A stretch of 64,000 nucleotides of DNA from Maribacter algicola. Its GTDB lineage: Bacteria > Bacteroidota > Bacteroidia > Flavobacteriales > Flavobacteriaceae. Of this stretch, positions 27,325 to 35,998 are shown piece after piece. A model generated the notes under the pieces. The model searched no databases, was not told the origin of the DNA, and saw only the letters and a list, made by a program, of their open reading frames with translations. The stretch spans positions 186,001-250,000 of the forward strand of contig NZ_QUSX01000002.1 in NCBI RefSeq assembly GCF_003933245.1, read 5' to 3'. Positions within the stretch are counted from its first letter, which is position 1. Every line of letters starts with the position of its first letter. Position numbers and translations under genes: made by a program.

Positions 27325-28726
27325 CGTTATCTTTTCTTTCGTTAAACTTTCCCCAGCCAAAAATTAAGGTTATTACAGTCATGATCAAAAGACCCCATGA
27401 CATGAAATTAAACAAACCTACTTCCAAGGGACTCACTTGCGGAATATCATATTCTTGGCCCGTTTTCGTCATGTTCGCCATTAATATTACAGGAATGAAA
27501 TAAGGTATTATAAAGGGGAATATACAGGCAATCAAACTCAAGAGATTGGCGCGTCGTATTTTAGATACTCCCAATCGTTCGCCCGTTTTTTTTGTAAAGT
27601 CGGCCACCATTAAAATAGCGACAATGCTGTGGGTAGTCAATAACACGGCCATACTCATGACCGTAACGATCCAACCTTCGGCATGCTTTTCGGTTTTTGC
27701 TTGGGCAGTGGCAAAATCTACCAAACGGTTCATAAGTCCACTGGCCTTTAACGTTGCTACCAGACCCATTAAGAGTATGGTAAAAAAACTGAGTCCAACG
27801 GCCCTGTTGATTCCATCGATAATAAAACTTTTGGTGGTGAAATTTTCGATATCCAGGGCAATGACCTTATCGAATGGTAAAAGTCCAAATACTAGACTCA
27901 AAACTGTTCCGAAAAGTAACCCAAATAAGAGTCCGTGCAAAAGGTGTTTTCCTTTCAGGAAAAGATAGATGATGAATGCGGGCACCAATAACATAGGGAG
28001 TCCTTTTGGATTGCCCAACCCACCTATATCAGCAATACTTGATGTACCTACGTTGTTGTAGGCCATAACGCTATAGGAGACCAAAGCAAACAATGCTGCA
28101 GGAAAAACATATTTCAATCGGCTTTTTATGGTAGGGCCAATTTTAGCATCTTGGCTTAGGGCGCTGGCAATGGTCGTGTCCGAAATAGGAGCAATAAAAT
28201 CCCCAAACGTGGCTCCGCCAATAATGGCCCCTGCCAAGGAAGGTAAATGTGCCCCTAAAACACCGCCAGTAGGGTAGAGTAGTGGACTACAAATCAATAT
28301 GGTAGCGAAACTTGAACCCGTAGACAAAGAAACGATACAACAAATGATGAACGTAGCGATAATAAAACCTGGGCCCGAAAGTTTTACCTGATCGGTAAGC
28401 CAGATCAAGGCTTCCACAAAACCCGTAAGTGTCAAAAGGACTCCTATAATAGATGCCAAGATCCAAGCGGTGATCATGATCATCACTATTTTTTGGGACA
28501 TTCCAGCAATCACGACTTCGGAAAATGCGGTTCGGTCCTTACAAAGCAAAAGACCTAAACCTAAGGCCAATATTAAAATGGGCCAAAATCCACGTTCATC
28601 CGGAGCACCGGAGAGGGCAATGCCAATCACTCCGGAAACGAAAACGAAAAAGGGCAACAAGGTCCCTAAGGTGCCACCATAGAATTCAATTTTTGGAAGG
28701 GCTTCCTGTGTTTCGTCAAGTTTCAA
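27302..28726 (-). CDS. Na+/H+ antiporter NhaC family transporter
   Basis: A 474-residue membrane protein with about 11-12 hydrophobic segments, matching the NhaC antiporter family (GFWPILILALGLGLLL, STGSSFATILICSPLLYP, GGATFGDFIAPISDTTIASAL). NhaC relatives exchange Na+ for H+ or import organic acids and amino compounds with antiport (MleN type). It is located two bases behind the aldo/keto reductase, so the substrate may be linked to that enzyme and to the DUF885 peptidase rather than to salt tolerance. Confidence 0.9.
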   Translation of the reverse strand: MKLDETQEALPKIEFYGGTLGTLLPFFVFVSGVIGIALSGAPDERGFWPILILALGLGLLLCKDRTAFSEVVIAGMSQKIVMIMITAWILASIIGVLLTLTGFVEALIWLTDQVKLSGPGFIIATFIICCIVSLSTGSSFATILICSPLLYPTGGVLGAHLPSLAGAIIGGATFGDFIAPISDTTIASALSQDAKIGPTIKSRLKYVFPAALFALVSYSVMAYNNVGTSSIADIGGLGNPKGLPMLLVPAFIIYLFLKGKHLLHGLLFGLLFGTVLSLVFGLLPFDKVIALDIENFTTKSFIIDGINRAVGLSFFTILLMGLVATLKASGLMNRLVDFATAQAKTEKHAEGWIVTVMSMAVLLTTHSIVAILMVADFTKKTGERLGVSKIRRANLLSLIACIFPFIIPYFIPVILMANMTKTGQEYDIPQVSPLEVGLFNFMSWGLLIMTVITLIFGWGKFNERKDNDEKRYKT

Positions 28727-28728
28727 AC

Positions 28729-29772
28729 TTAGTCTTCGTTAAGGTTATATTTCATGATGGAACCATGTTTGCCGGTCTTATCGCGTTCCAATTCATAAAA
28801 GGGCCCGTTGGGGCCTTTGCGTCGGGAAACAACAGATTCTATTTTGACAAGGTCATTCTGGTTTAAGGTAAAACTGTCCAATCTCTGTAGACTTTCTAGA
28901 TGATTACGGTTTCTTGCACCAACGATGATACCACCCACCATTGGCTTTTGTAAAATATAGTTACAAGCAACTTCGGCGATACCTACCTGATATTGGTCGG
29001 CAATCGTTCTAAGCACCTGAAGTACCTCTTGAAAAAGGTCATAACCTCCAAATTCATCAATAATCAATCTGTATTTGGTCAGGGAACGATTTTCATAAGG
29101 GGGTACAGGGTCCGGAGCGTTCAGATAACGGTCACTTAGGAACCCACCTGCCACGGTGCCGTAGCAGAGATAGGGAATGTTGTGTTCTTTGGCCAGTGCG
29201 GTCATATCCTTTTCAACACGCTGATCCAGTACGGAATATTGCACTTGATTGGATGCAATGGTTACACCGGCATCCAGCATTTCCTGAATGTGCTTCGTAT
29301 CAAAATTGGTAACCCCTAGAAATCGTATTTTTCCGCTTTTTTGCAATTCCGAAAGGTGCACAGCAGTTTCTAAGTATTTTGGGAATTGATAATCCCACCA
29401 AGCGAATTGTACCAAATCCAGTTGTTCTACACCAAGGCGTTTAAGCGAACGGTCAATTATCCGAATCGTATCCTCCTTCTTGAGCGTTGCCAGGGCATTA
29501 TAGTCCGGAACATATTTAGTGTGCACTTGAATCGGTAACAATTCTCCCGAACGAAATTCATCTTTATATTTTTTTCTGAACTTGCCGATGAGTTCTTCTA
29601 CCCCTGTGTAAATATCCGCACAATCGAACGTGGTTATACCTGCTTTTACGAAGTGTCGCATATCGGCCAAGGCCTGTTCTTCCGAGATATTCCCGTGACC
29701 TCCCGCCAAGTGCCATCCCCCTTTAATCACCCTTGAAATGGTATATCCGGGTTGTAATTCTATTCGTTTCAT
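28729..29772 (-). CDS. Aldo/keto reductase
   Basis: A 347-residue aldo/keto reductase. The catalytic Asp50 and Tyr55 (FDCADIYTG) and Lys86 (HTKYV) agree with the numbering of the family tetrad; the usual His position is less clear (QFAWWDYQF). C-terminal NADPH-binding loop: IVGARNRNHLESLQ. It starts three bases after the DUF885 stop and precedes the NhaC gene by two bases, so it belongs to a tight operon. Confidence 0.9.
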   Translation of the reverse strand: MKRIELQPGYTISRVIKGGWHLAGGHGNISEEQALADMRHFVKAGITTFDCADIYTGVEELIGKFRKKYKDEFRSGELLPIQVHTKYVPDYNALATLKKEDTIRIIDRSLKRLGVEQLDLVQFAWWDYQFPKYLETAVHLSELQKSGKIRFLGVTNFDTKHIQEMLDAGVTIASNQVQYSVLDQRVEKDMTALAKEHNIPYLCYGTVAGGFLSDRYLNAPDPVPPYENRSLTKYRLIIDEFGGYDLFQEVLQVLRTIADQYQVGIAEVACNYILQKPMVGGIIVGARNRNHLESLQRLDSFTLNQNDLVKIESVVSRRKGPNGPFYELERDKTGKHGSIMKYNLNED

Positions 29773-29775
29773 GGA

Positions 29776-31482
29776 TTAATTGGGGCTTGTATTATTTAAA
29801 ATGTCATAAAATTCTTCAATGGGTATAGGTCCTGCCTTCATAATGGTATCCATAAAATATTTCAAATCGAAATTGTCGCCCAAGCGTTCCTTTTCGGTTT
29901 TTAGTAATTGAGTGAATTGGGCACCTCCCAAAAAGTAGGAGGTAAGCTGCAAGGGGCTGTTTATGATTCGTCCCCAAAGACTTTTGGCGAACTGTGGTGC
30001 CAATAAGGAGGTTTCTGTCGAGAATTCTAAAACTTGATCTTGGTTCCAGCCGTTACAATGCACTTGTACGGACGTGTAAGCCCTATTTGCATTTTCCAGG
30101 CGTTTACGCAAGTGTGCCAAAAGGGTCAGTTTATTTTCAGCTTCCCACCCGGCATCCAATAGCACTTTTTCTGTAAACGTGGCCCAACCCTCAATGAAAA
30201 TACCATAGGGGAAAAGCAACCTTAGGCTATGCGGAGTTTCCCGACTGATTTTTAATTGCATGTAATGCCCTGGGAAAAGTTCATGGATAACGATCATGCG
30301 GTTAAAGGGCTTGTTGAACGAGGCCCAAAAATCCACCTGTTCCTGTTGGGGGAGGGTATCTGGAATGGAAGGCAAATTGAGCGTGGTCATGGGATTGGGG
30401 TCGAATGGCGGCGCACTCGCCACCCAGCCGATACGTGCTGCGGGACCGGCGCTCTCAGGGGCCGTTTTAATACGTAAGGTCTGATTTTGGGGTAGGGTGG
30501 CAATATTGTTTTTTTGAATGAAAGCGACGGCACTATCGGCCAGTTGTTGCCAAAATTGAAGGTAATCGGCACTGTTCAAGGGAGCGTCCTTTTCCATATC
30601 GGCCAAGGCCAAATCAATTATTTCCAGGTCATTTTTTGGAAGGTTTTTAGTTCGATACGTTTCTAGAAGGTATTGTTTTGATACTTGAGCCATTAAATCA
30701 CGAACCGTCCCAATTTCGTTCAAGGCCATTTCGGCCAATTCGGTTGAAGTTAAATCGCTGTCCGTGTACAATTTTAACCTTCGATCATATTCCTGTTTTC
30801 CTAGAATGGATGTCTTAGGTAACGTGTTGTCCTCAAATTTTTCCAGCGCAAATGCCTTTAAGGATTCCATACTTTGTATAGCGGAATCCATCGCAGGGCA
30901 TTCCCTTGAAATTGAATTCGGACCTCTATTTTTGAAGTCATGCTGAGTCAGATAGGTAAGGGATTTTGATAAATTTTCGAGGCCTTGTTCCAAATCTTCT
31001 TTTGAAATGTATTTTAGACTTTTTTGCGCAGCCGATGCCAATTTTTCCATAAATACAAACCGATTGCAAATTAGGTCATCTTTCTCATGGTCCAGAAGAT
31101 AATCGGCTTTTATGACCGTTGGGATTGCATCCGAAATAAGTTCCGCGTACAAATTGAGAGAATTGGTATGCTTGCTTAGGTTCTTCCACGTATCAACTTC
31201 AGACTGTGCCTGAACCCTTAGTAATCTCCCGTCAATAGGGTCAATTTGGGCATTGGGTTGGGTAAGTAAGGTTAGAATTTGTTCGTTGAATTCCAGCCAT
31301 TTGTCAATCGTATTTTCTGATAGGTCTTCATAATGAAATACAGAAGGCCGCATACCCGCTTCCAGTGCCTGGGAAGGGTAAAATGCCTTCCAAGCTGAAA
31401 TATATTGTTCGCCCAAGTCTTGGGCTGAGGTGGAGAAGGTTAACAAGAAAAAAAGCAGCCAATGGCCAACATAGGTCTTCAT
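29776..31482 (-). CDS. DUF885 family peptidase-like protein, exported
   Basis: A 568-residue DUF885 protein with a signal peptide (WLLFFLLTFSTSAQ). The metal-binding motif HELFPGH is in IVIHELFPGHYMQ and the second motif IEGWATFTE, followed by the conserved C-terminal block MKAGPIPIEEFYD. DUF885 proteins are predicted zinc metallopeptidases related to the M32-like fold. It is the first gene of the operon DUF885-AKR-NhaC-TIGR04076 and is divergent from nudK. A periplasmic peptidase feeding an NhaC-type importer is a reasonable hypothesis. Confidence 0.9.
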   Translation of the reverse strand: MKTYVGHWLLFFLLTFSTSAQDLGEQYISAWKAFYPSQALEAGMRPSVFHYEDLSENTIDKWLEFNEQILTLLTQPNAQIDPIDGRLLRVQAQSEVDTWKNLSKHTNSLNLYAELISDAIPTVIKADYLLDHEKDDLICNRFVFMEKLASAAQKSLKYISKEDLEQGLENLSKSLTYLTQHDFKNRGPNSISRECPAMDSAIQSMESLKAFALEKFEDNTLPKTSILGKQEYDRRLKLYTDSDLTSTELAEMALNEIGTVRDLMAQVSKQYLLETYRTKNLPKNDLEIIDLALADMEKDAPLNSADYLQFWQQLADSAVAFIQKNNIATLPQNQTLRIKTAPESAGPAARIGWVASAPPFDPNPMTTLNLPSIPDTLPQQEQVDFWASFNKPFNRMIVIHELFPGHYMQLKISRETPHSLRLLFPYGIFIEGWATFTEKVLLDAGWEAENKLTLLAHLRKRLENANRAYTSVQVHCNGWNQDQVLEFSTETSLLAPQFAKSLWGRIINSPLQLTSYFLGGAQFTQLLKTEKERLGDNFDLKYFMDTIMKAGPIPIEEFYDILNNTSPN

Positions 31483-31555
31483 ACCTTTTCATATAGGTTT
31501 GGTCTTGCTGGGAAAGATAGCAATTTATGGGGATAATCTTCGTTAAATTTAGAGC

Positions 31556-32149
31556 ATGGAAAACGGTAGAATTAAAAATATAAAACGACAGATTCTTTCT
31601 GATAATTGGTACACCCTTAACAAATATACTTTTGAATATCAAAAGTTTGATGGTAGCTGGGAAGTTCAAAAACGGGAATCTTATGACTGTGGCGATGGGG
31701 CGGCCGTACTTTTGTACAATACCCGGAAAGGAACCGTGGTGCTTACCCGTCAATTTAGAATGCCCACGTATGTAAATGAGAATACGGATGGAATGATGGT
31801 GGAGGTATGTGCGGGTCTATTGGACGGACTTACGCCCAAAGAGTGTATTTTAAAGGAAATATTGGAAGAAACCGGGTATCAGCTAACGGAAGTGAAACAG
31901 GTATTGGTCACGTATATGTGTCCGGGTTCCGTAACCCAGAAGCTCTATTTGTTCATTGGGGAATATCAAGACGCTATGAAGGTTGAATCAGGAGGCGGTG
32001 CGGACGATGAAACGGAAAATATCGAAGTTTTGGAAATGCCCTTTGAAAATGCATTGCAGATGATGGTTAGTGGTGCAATCCGTGATGCCAAGACCGTGAT
32101 GCTGTTGCAATATGCGCAGATCAATAAGCTGATAGAAGTTAATAGTTAG
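31556..32149 (+). CDS. nudK: NudK-like NUDIX hydrolase
   Basis: A 197-residue ADP-ribose/GDP-mannose pyrophosphatase of the NudK type: RIKNIKRQILSDNWYTLNKYTFEY, then VVLTRQFRMPTYVN and the Nudix box GLLDGLTPKECILKEILEETGY. The box Arg before Glu is replaced by Lys (LKEILEETG) while the catalytic Glu pair is kept. It hydrolyses nucleotide sugars such as GDP-mannose. The heptamer repeat array follows its stop codon. Confidence 0.9.
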   Translation: MENGRIKNIKRQILSDNWYTLNKYTFEYQKFDGSWEVQKRESYDCGDGAAVLLYNTRKGTVVLTRQFRMPTYVNENTDGMMVEVCAGLLDGLTPKECILKEILEETGYQLTEVKQVLVTYMCPGSVTQKLYLFIGEYQDAMKVESGGGADDETENIEVLEMPFENALQMMVSGAIRDAKTVMLLQYAQINKLIEVNS

Positions 32150-32160
32150 TTTTATTACCT

Positions 32161-32258
32161 ACAACCAACAACCAACAACCAACAACCAACAATCAACAAC
32201 CAACAACCAACAACCAACATCCAACAACGAACAACGAACAACCAACAACGAACATCTA
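32161..32258. repeat. Heptamer tandem repeat array, 14 units
   Basis: Fourteen contiguous 7-mers between nudK and the convergent PBP4 gene. Units 1-4, 6-8 and 12 are ACAACCA; unit 5 is ACAATCA; unit 9 ACATCCA; units 10, 11 and 13 ACAACGA; unit 14 ACATCTA. The last unit contains the TAG stop (32256-32258, reverse strand) of the carboxypeptidase gene. Confidence 0.95.
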
Positions 32259-33524
32259 ATACCCCTCCCGTAGTGCCTCAAAAATAGTTTGCATTCGCTC
32301 TTTTACTTCGGATGGGGAGTGTCTAAAGTGATTGTTCATAAAACTAAAAATCAATAAACGGCCTTTTTTCGTCCTGAGATAGCCGCTCAGACAATAATTA
32401 TTGCTAAGACTTCCCGACTTTGCAAAGATGTAGGGCGCTTCCTTTCCACCATACCACGAGTCCAAGGTACCCGAAACTCCGCCAGCTGGAAAAATACTAA
32501 AAAGCCGTTCTTCTGGAACTTCTTGATACATTTCATTTAACACATACACCATGGATTTGGGTGTAAACAGGTTGTATCTTGATAATCCCGAACCGTCAAC
32601 CCACCTAGGATGTTGTGGAAGGTCCTTCAATTGGTTTTTTAAGATATGGTTTCGGGCATTTTCCGAGTTCAGGGTATCCGTCAATATTCCAGATGCCACT
32701 ATCAGCAGTTGTTCGGCAATGAAATTATCGCTTTCATGCATCAATCTAACATATAGGGAATCCATCTCGATTCCGTAGAGGGTTTCTTTCTTGCCCTGGG
32801 GCATTTTATCGACTAGGGCGACCGAATTTGAAAACAGTCGCTCCAAAATGTTTTTGATGGTGTGTGCGTCCGTTTTATAGGGAATTTCCAAGGTATCCCT
32901 TTCTGTAGAATCAAAATAGAAAGTGTTCTTGTCTTTTTCACGGTTCCATGTATTTTGAACCTGTACCACACTGTCTTTAAAATAATCCGGGGAAACTTTG
33001 AAATTTGGTGTTTGTTGGATTAAGACTGTATTTCCAAAAAGAGGGAAAGCACTTCGCTCCGGGGAATAATACCACGCAAAATCGTCCCATGACCAACCCT
33101 GACCCATGGGGGTATCCTGAAAATTGGCATGTGAGAATGCCAGATTGCTACTCTTTTTTAGAAAGGAATAGGTCGTGCTGTCCTGTAGATAATGGTGCAA
33201 AAAGGAAGGATCGCCAGTTCCCTCAAAAAATAGGGTATCGTTTTTTTGAAGATAATTAAGTGCGGGTGCCTTTTTTGGCAATGTTTTTAGGGCCGTGTAC
33301 AAGGTGAAAATCTTGGTATTACTTGCCGGCGTAAAATATTTATCGCCGTTGTAATCATAAAGCGTATCCTTGGAGCTTGGATCTAGTACCACAAACCCGG
33401 TAAATTGGTTATCGAAAAAAGGGGAATCCAAGATTGTACCAATCGCTTTTTCCGTTCTTTTTTTAACGCTGGCGCAACCAAACACAAGGGCTGACAGTAG
33501 GAACAGAAGGATAGTTTTTTGCAT
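32256..33524 (-). CDS. dacB: D-alanyl-D-alanine carboxypeptidase/endopeptidase, PBP4-like (S13), lipoprotein
   Basis: A 422-residue peptidase S13 protein, lipoprotein signal VFGC (Cys17). Active-site motifs in order: SNTK (in TPASNTKIFTLY), SDN (ESDNFIAEQLL) and KSGS (AKSGSLSNNYCLSGYL). It trims peptidoglycan peptides (DD-carboxypeptidase/endopeptidase). The lipid anchor and the shorter length than E. coli PBP4 (477) are usual for Flavobacteria. Its stop codon is inside a heptamer repeat array. Confidence 0.9.
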   Translation of the reverse strand: MQKTILLFLLSALVFGCASVKKRTEKAIGTILDSPFFDNQFTGFVVLDPSSKDTLYDYNGDKYFTPASNTKIFTLYTALKTLPKKAPALNYLQKNDTLFFEGTGDPSFLHHYLQDSTTYSFLKKSSNLAFSHANFQDTPMGQGWSWDDFAWYYSPERSAFPLFGNTVLIQQTPNFKVSPDYFKDSVVQVQNTWNREKDKNTFYFDSTERDTLEIPYKTDAHTIKNILERLFSNSVALVDKMPQGKKETLYGIEMDSLYVRLMHESDNFIAEQLLIVASGILTDTLNSENARNHILKNQLKDLPQHPRWVDGSGLSRYNLFTPKSMVYVLNEMYQEVPEERLFSIFPAGGVSGTLDSWYGGKEAPYIFAKSGSLSNNYCLSGYLRTKKGRLLIFSFMNNHFRHSPSEVKERMQTIFEALREGY

Positions 33525-33709
33525 GTAACTCTATTGTATTTTGTTGTTAACCAATGTTCTAGGATTTTATTTTCGGTTTTCGTAAATTTTGTCAAATCAA
33601 ATCCTGAAGCGATTTAACACTTTTTAGTCGTTTTTAACTTTTTGACTACAATATTATATTCGCTTTGGGGTTTAAATTTACACAACAACTAATTTAAAAA
33701 CGTGTTTAG

Positions 33710-33907
33710 ATGAAAAGAACAATGTTGGAGTATAGTAAGACGGTACTCCAAAAGGTTAGTTTTGATGCCAAATTGTTTTATAAGGAGCTTAAAAAGGCCC
33801 TTGAGAGATTGCTACCGGAGGAAGTAGCTGAATTAAAGGTCTGGTTGGAAACCTTCGTGGTCGATAAACCGGAACTTAGACCAAGTTTAACGTACCTTAA
33901 TAAATAA
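33710..33907 (+). CDS. Small conserved hypothetical protein (65 aa)
   Basis: A small protein, MLEYSKTVLQKVSFDAKLF... with a predicted amphipathic helical character (ELKKALERLLPEEVAELKVWLE), many charged residues and no signal or metal motif. Followed at once by a strong terminator, which supports a real gene. The family seems to be restricted to Flavobacteria as I recall. Function unknown. Start could be ATG 33710 or the second Met at 33722. Confidence 0.7.
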   Translation: MKRTMLEYSKTVLQKVSFDAKLFYKELKKALERLLPEEVAELKVWLETFVVDKPELRPSLTYLNK

Positions 33908-33910
33908 GTA

Positions 33911-33935
33911 AAAGCCACTGGGAAGTGGCTTTTTT
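33911..33935 (+). terminator. Rho-independent terminator after the 65-aa gene
   Basis: Stem AAAGCCACT (33911-33919) / AGTGGCTTT (33924-33932), loop GGGA, T run to 33935. It begins four bases after the stop. Confidence 0.9.
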
Positions 33936-33988
33936 CGTTTTGTGATGCAACCATTTTTAAATTTTGGTATCTTTTCTAAAAAAGTTCC

Positions 33989-34390
33989 ATGAAATACTTT
34001 CTTCCATTCATTTTGTTCTTTGCTTTTGTAGGTTGCGATAATGATTCCAATGAAATTAACCCTACCGAAAGCAAGATTCTTGGTAGTTGGAAAATGGTGC
34101 GTCAACAGTACAGTATTGGTGGACCGCCCTTTTGGGAAGAGGTGCTTGATGGTGAAATCCTTGAATTCCAAAAGAACTTCGTTTTTAAAGTAGTGAAAGA
34201 TAATTCTGAGTCGGGCATAGGGATCTTTGACCTGCGAAACGATTCCCTCATAAGAACGTTTTCCAACGATACTGATAGCATTAAGTATATCTCGCAGATT
34301 CAATTGAAGGGAAATAAAATGCTGCTTATCCCGGTTAGCCCCAATAGATGTATAGAAGGATGTTCCTTCGAGTATCTGAAAATGGAATGA
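33989..34390 (+). CDS. Lipocalin-like lipoprotein
   Basis: A 133-residue lipoprotein (FVGC, Cys16), then ESKILGSWKMVRQQYSIGG and a beta-rich body ending with a Cys-containing hairpin (NRCIEGCSFEYLKME). This is the general layout of small lipocalin-like (DUF5004/lipocalin-4-like) proteins of Bacteroidota. Function unknown. Its stop lies two bases from the stop of oxyR, which is convergent. Confidence 0.75.
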   Translation: MKYFLPFILFFAFVGCDNDSNEINPTESKILGSWKMVRQQYSIGGPPFWEEVLDGEILEFQKNFVFKVVKDNSESGIGIFDLRNDSLIRTFSNDTDSIKYISQIQLKGNKMLLIPVSPNRCIEGCSFEYLKME

Positions 34391-34391
34391 A

Positions 34392-35330
34392 TTACTTAGT
34401 AAGGGGACTAATGATTTTCACGTCCTGAAAGGCAATTGCACCTCTTACAACTGAGGAAATAACATCCCTCAATGCCTCCGTAATCTGGATTTTGAGTTCA
34501 CTTTTATGATAGATTAAACTTACTTCCCGGGCCGGCGAGGGCTCCTTGAAGTATTTGAGATTTTGCTTTTTATCGGCTTCCAATTCCAATGTATTTAGGA
34601 AGGGCAGAAGGGTCATGCCAAGGCCTTCGTTGGAAAGATTGATCAAGGTCTCAAAACTTCCACTCTGCAATTGAAAGTGGTCGCCTCCTAGTTTCTTTGG
34701 AGCCTTACAAAGATTTAAAACACCTTCCCTAAAACAATGCCCGTCCTGTAATAATAGGATATCCGAAACGTCAAGATCTTCTACCTCAAGTGTGGAAAAA
34801 GTACCCAATCTATGGTTTTTTGGAACGTAACCAACAAATGGCTCATAATACAAAGGCCTTTCTATGATGGTGTCCACCTCCAAGGGTGTGGCAGCAATGG
34901 CGGCATCCAAGTGACCGTCCTGTAGGTTATCAATAAGGTTTTCCGTGTTTTGTTCCTTGATGATGAGATTTACTTTGGGATATTTGTTGATAAATGTTTT
35001 TAGGAACATGGGTAAAAGGGTGGGCATGATGGTAGGAATGATTCCCAAAGTGTAATCACCCCCAATATAGCCTTTTTCCTGATCTACAATATCCTTTATC
35101 CTGTTGGCTTCGTTTACGATATTCTTTGCTTGGGCTACAATTTTTTGGCCTACTTCGGTGACCGTAATCGGTTTTTTTCCACGGTCAAATATTTGTACAT
35201 CCAATTCATCCTCAAGCTTTTGAACCTGCATACTTAAAGTAGGTTGGGTCACAAAGCTTTTCTCTGCAGCCAAGGTGAAGTTTTGATATTCGGCGACTGC
35301 CAATACGTATCTTAATTGGGTAATTGTCAT
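34392..35330 (-). CDS. oxyR: Hydrogen peroxide-inducible transcription activator OxyR
   Basis: LysR-type regulator of 312 residues counted from ATG 35330 (MTITQLRYVLAVAEYQNFTLAAEKSFVTQPTLS, a typical HTH). With this start the two redox cysteines in LLQDGHCFREGVLNLC are at 199 and 208, exactly the E. coli OxyR numbering, which is strong evidence for OxyR and for this start over the upstream opening at 35390. It senses H2O2 through a disulfide and controls defence genes. It is divergent from dps, a typical OxyR target. Confidence 0.93.
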   Translation of the reverse strand: MTITQLRYVLAVAEYQNFTLAAEKSFVTQPTLSMQVQKLEDELDVQIFDRGKKPITVTEVGQKIVAQAKNIVNEANRIKDIVDQEKGYIGGDYTLGIIPTIMPTLLPMFLKTFINKYPKVNLIIKEQNTENLIDNLQDGHLDAAIAATPLEVDTIIERPLYYEPFVGYVPKNHRLGTFSTLEVEDLDVSDILLLQDGHCFREGVLNLCKAPKKLGGDHFQLQSGSFETLINLSNEGLGMTLLPFLNTLELEADKKQNLKYFKEPSPAREVSLIYHKSELKIQITEALRDVISSVVRGAIAFQDVKIISPLTK

Positions 35331-35452
35331 GCTAATGATTTTAATGATAAAGGTATTAAAACTATCAATATTATTTATGACTATCGTCATTTTTATTCAA
35401 TATCTTTATACTTAGTATTGCAATCAATAACTTAATATATAAATAAACAGAT
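35331..35452. promoter_or_regulatory. oxyR/dps intergenic control region
   Basis: 122 bases between divergent oxyR and dps. It contains CTATC at 35362-35366 and again at 35381-35385 (19 bases apart, about two helical turns) and a short inverted repeat ATGAC-TATC-GTCAT (35377-35390). A -7-like TATCTTTA (35401-35408) lies 45 bases before the dps start. This is where OxyR should bind. Confidence 0.5.
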
Positions 35453-35932
35453 ATGAAATTAAATAGTATAGGCTTAGAAACCGACAAATCCGAAGAGATT
35501 AGTAAGGACTTAAATTTGCTTTTGGCCAATTTTCAAAGGTATTATCAAAACTTACGTGGAATACATTGGAATATTAAGGGTAAAAGATTCTTTGACTTGC
35601 ACTTAAAGTTTGAAGAGTTATACACCGACGCAAACGCTAAAGTAGATATGCTGGCAGAGCGTATATTAACCTTGGGCGGTGTTCCTATGCATACTTTCGA
35701 GGACTACATTGATATGGCCTCGGTACCGGTAGGCAAGAATATTACCAAGGATGATGAAGCAATTCGGTTGATTGTCAATTCGTTAAAGGAATTGCTAACC
35801 ATAGAAAGAGGTATTCTAAAAGTCTCGGGCGAGGCCGATGACGAAGGAACTAATTCCATGATGAGCGACTTCATTACGGAACAGGAAAAAACGGTTTGGA
35901 TGATGAAGGCTTGGCTTGCAGAAGATATTTAA
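35453..35932 (+). CDS. dps: Dps family DNA-binding ferritin-like protein
   Basis: A 159-residue Dps protein: NLLLANFQRYYQNLRGIHWNIKGKRFFDLHLKFEELYTDAN, with the ferroxidase ligands His in HWN, Asp/Glu in HLKFEELY, and LAERILTLGG. It stores iron and protects DNA from hydrogen peroxide. It is divergent from oxyR and followed by a long hairpin terminator. Confidence 0.95.
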   Translation: MKLNSIGLETDKSEEISKDLNLLLANFQRYYQNLRGIHWNIKGKRFFDLHLKFEELYTDANAKVDMLAERILTLGGVPMHTFEDYIDMASVPVGKNITKDDEAIRLIVNSLKELLTIERGILKVSGEADDEGTNSMMSDFITEQEKTVWMMKAWLAEDI

Positions 35933-35950
35933 TGGATATAAAGCCTGCGA

Positions 35951-35998
35951 AATGGTCAGTTACTAAGTTCCCGAACTTTATAACTGACCATTTTTTTT
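35951..35998. terminator. Long hairpin terminator shared by dps and the DUF1801 gene
   Basis: 12-bp stem AATGGTCAGTTA (35951-35962) / TAACTGACCATT (35981-35992), with an inner stem AAGTT/AACTT around CCCG, and a T run to 35998. It starts 19 bases after the dps stop. The last codons and stop of the convergent DUF1801 gene lie within it. Confidence 0.9.

Noticed and set aside
32161..32258. Possible CRISPR-like array
   Set aside because: Units are seven bases without spacers; it is a simple tandem repeat, and no cas gene is nearby.
35331..35390. Upstream extension of OxyR by 20 residues
   Set aside because: With ATG 35330 the redox cysteines take the E. coli numbers 199 and 208, and the HTH starts at the usual place.
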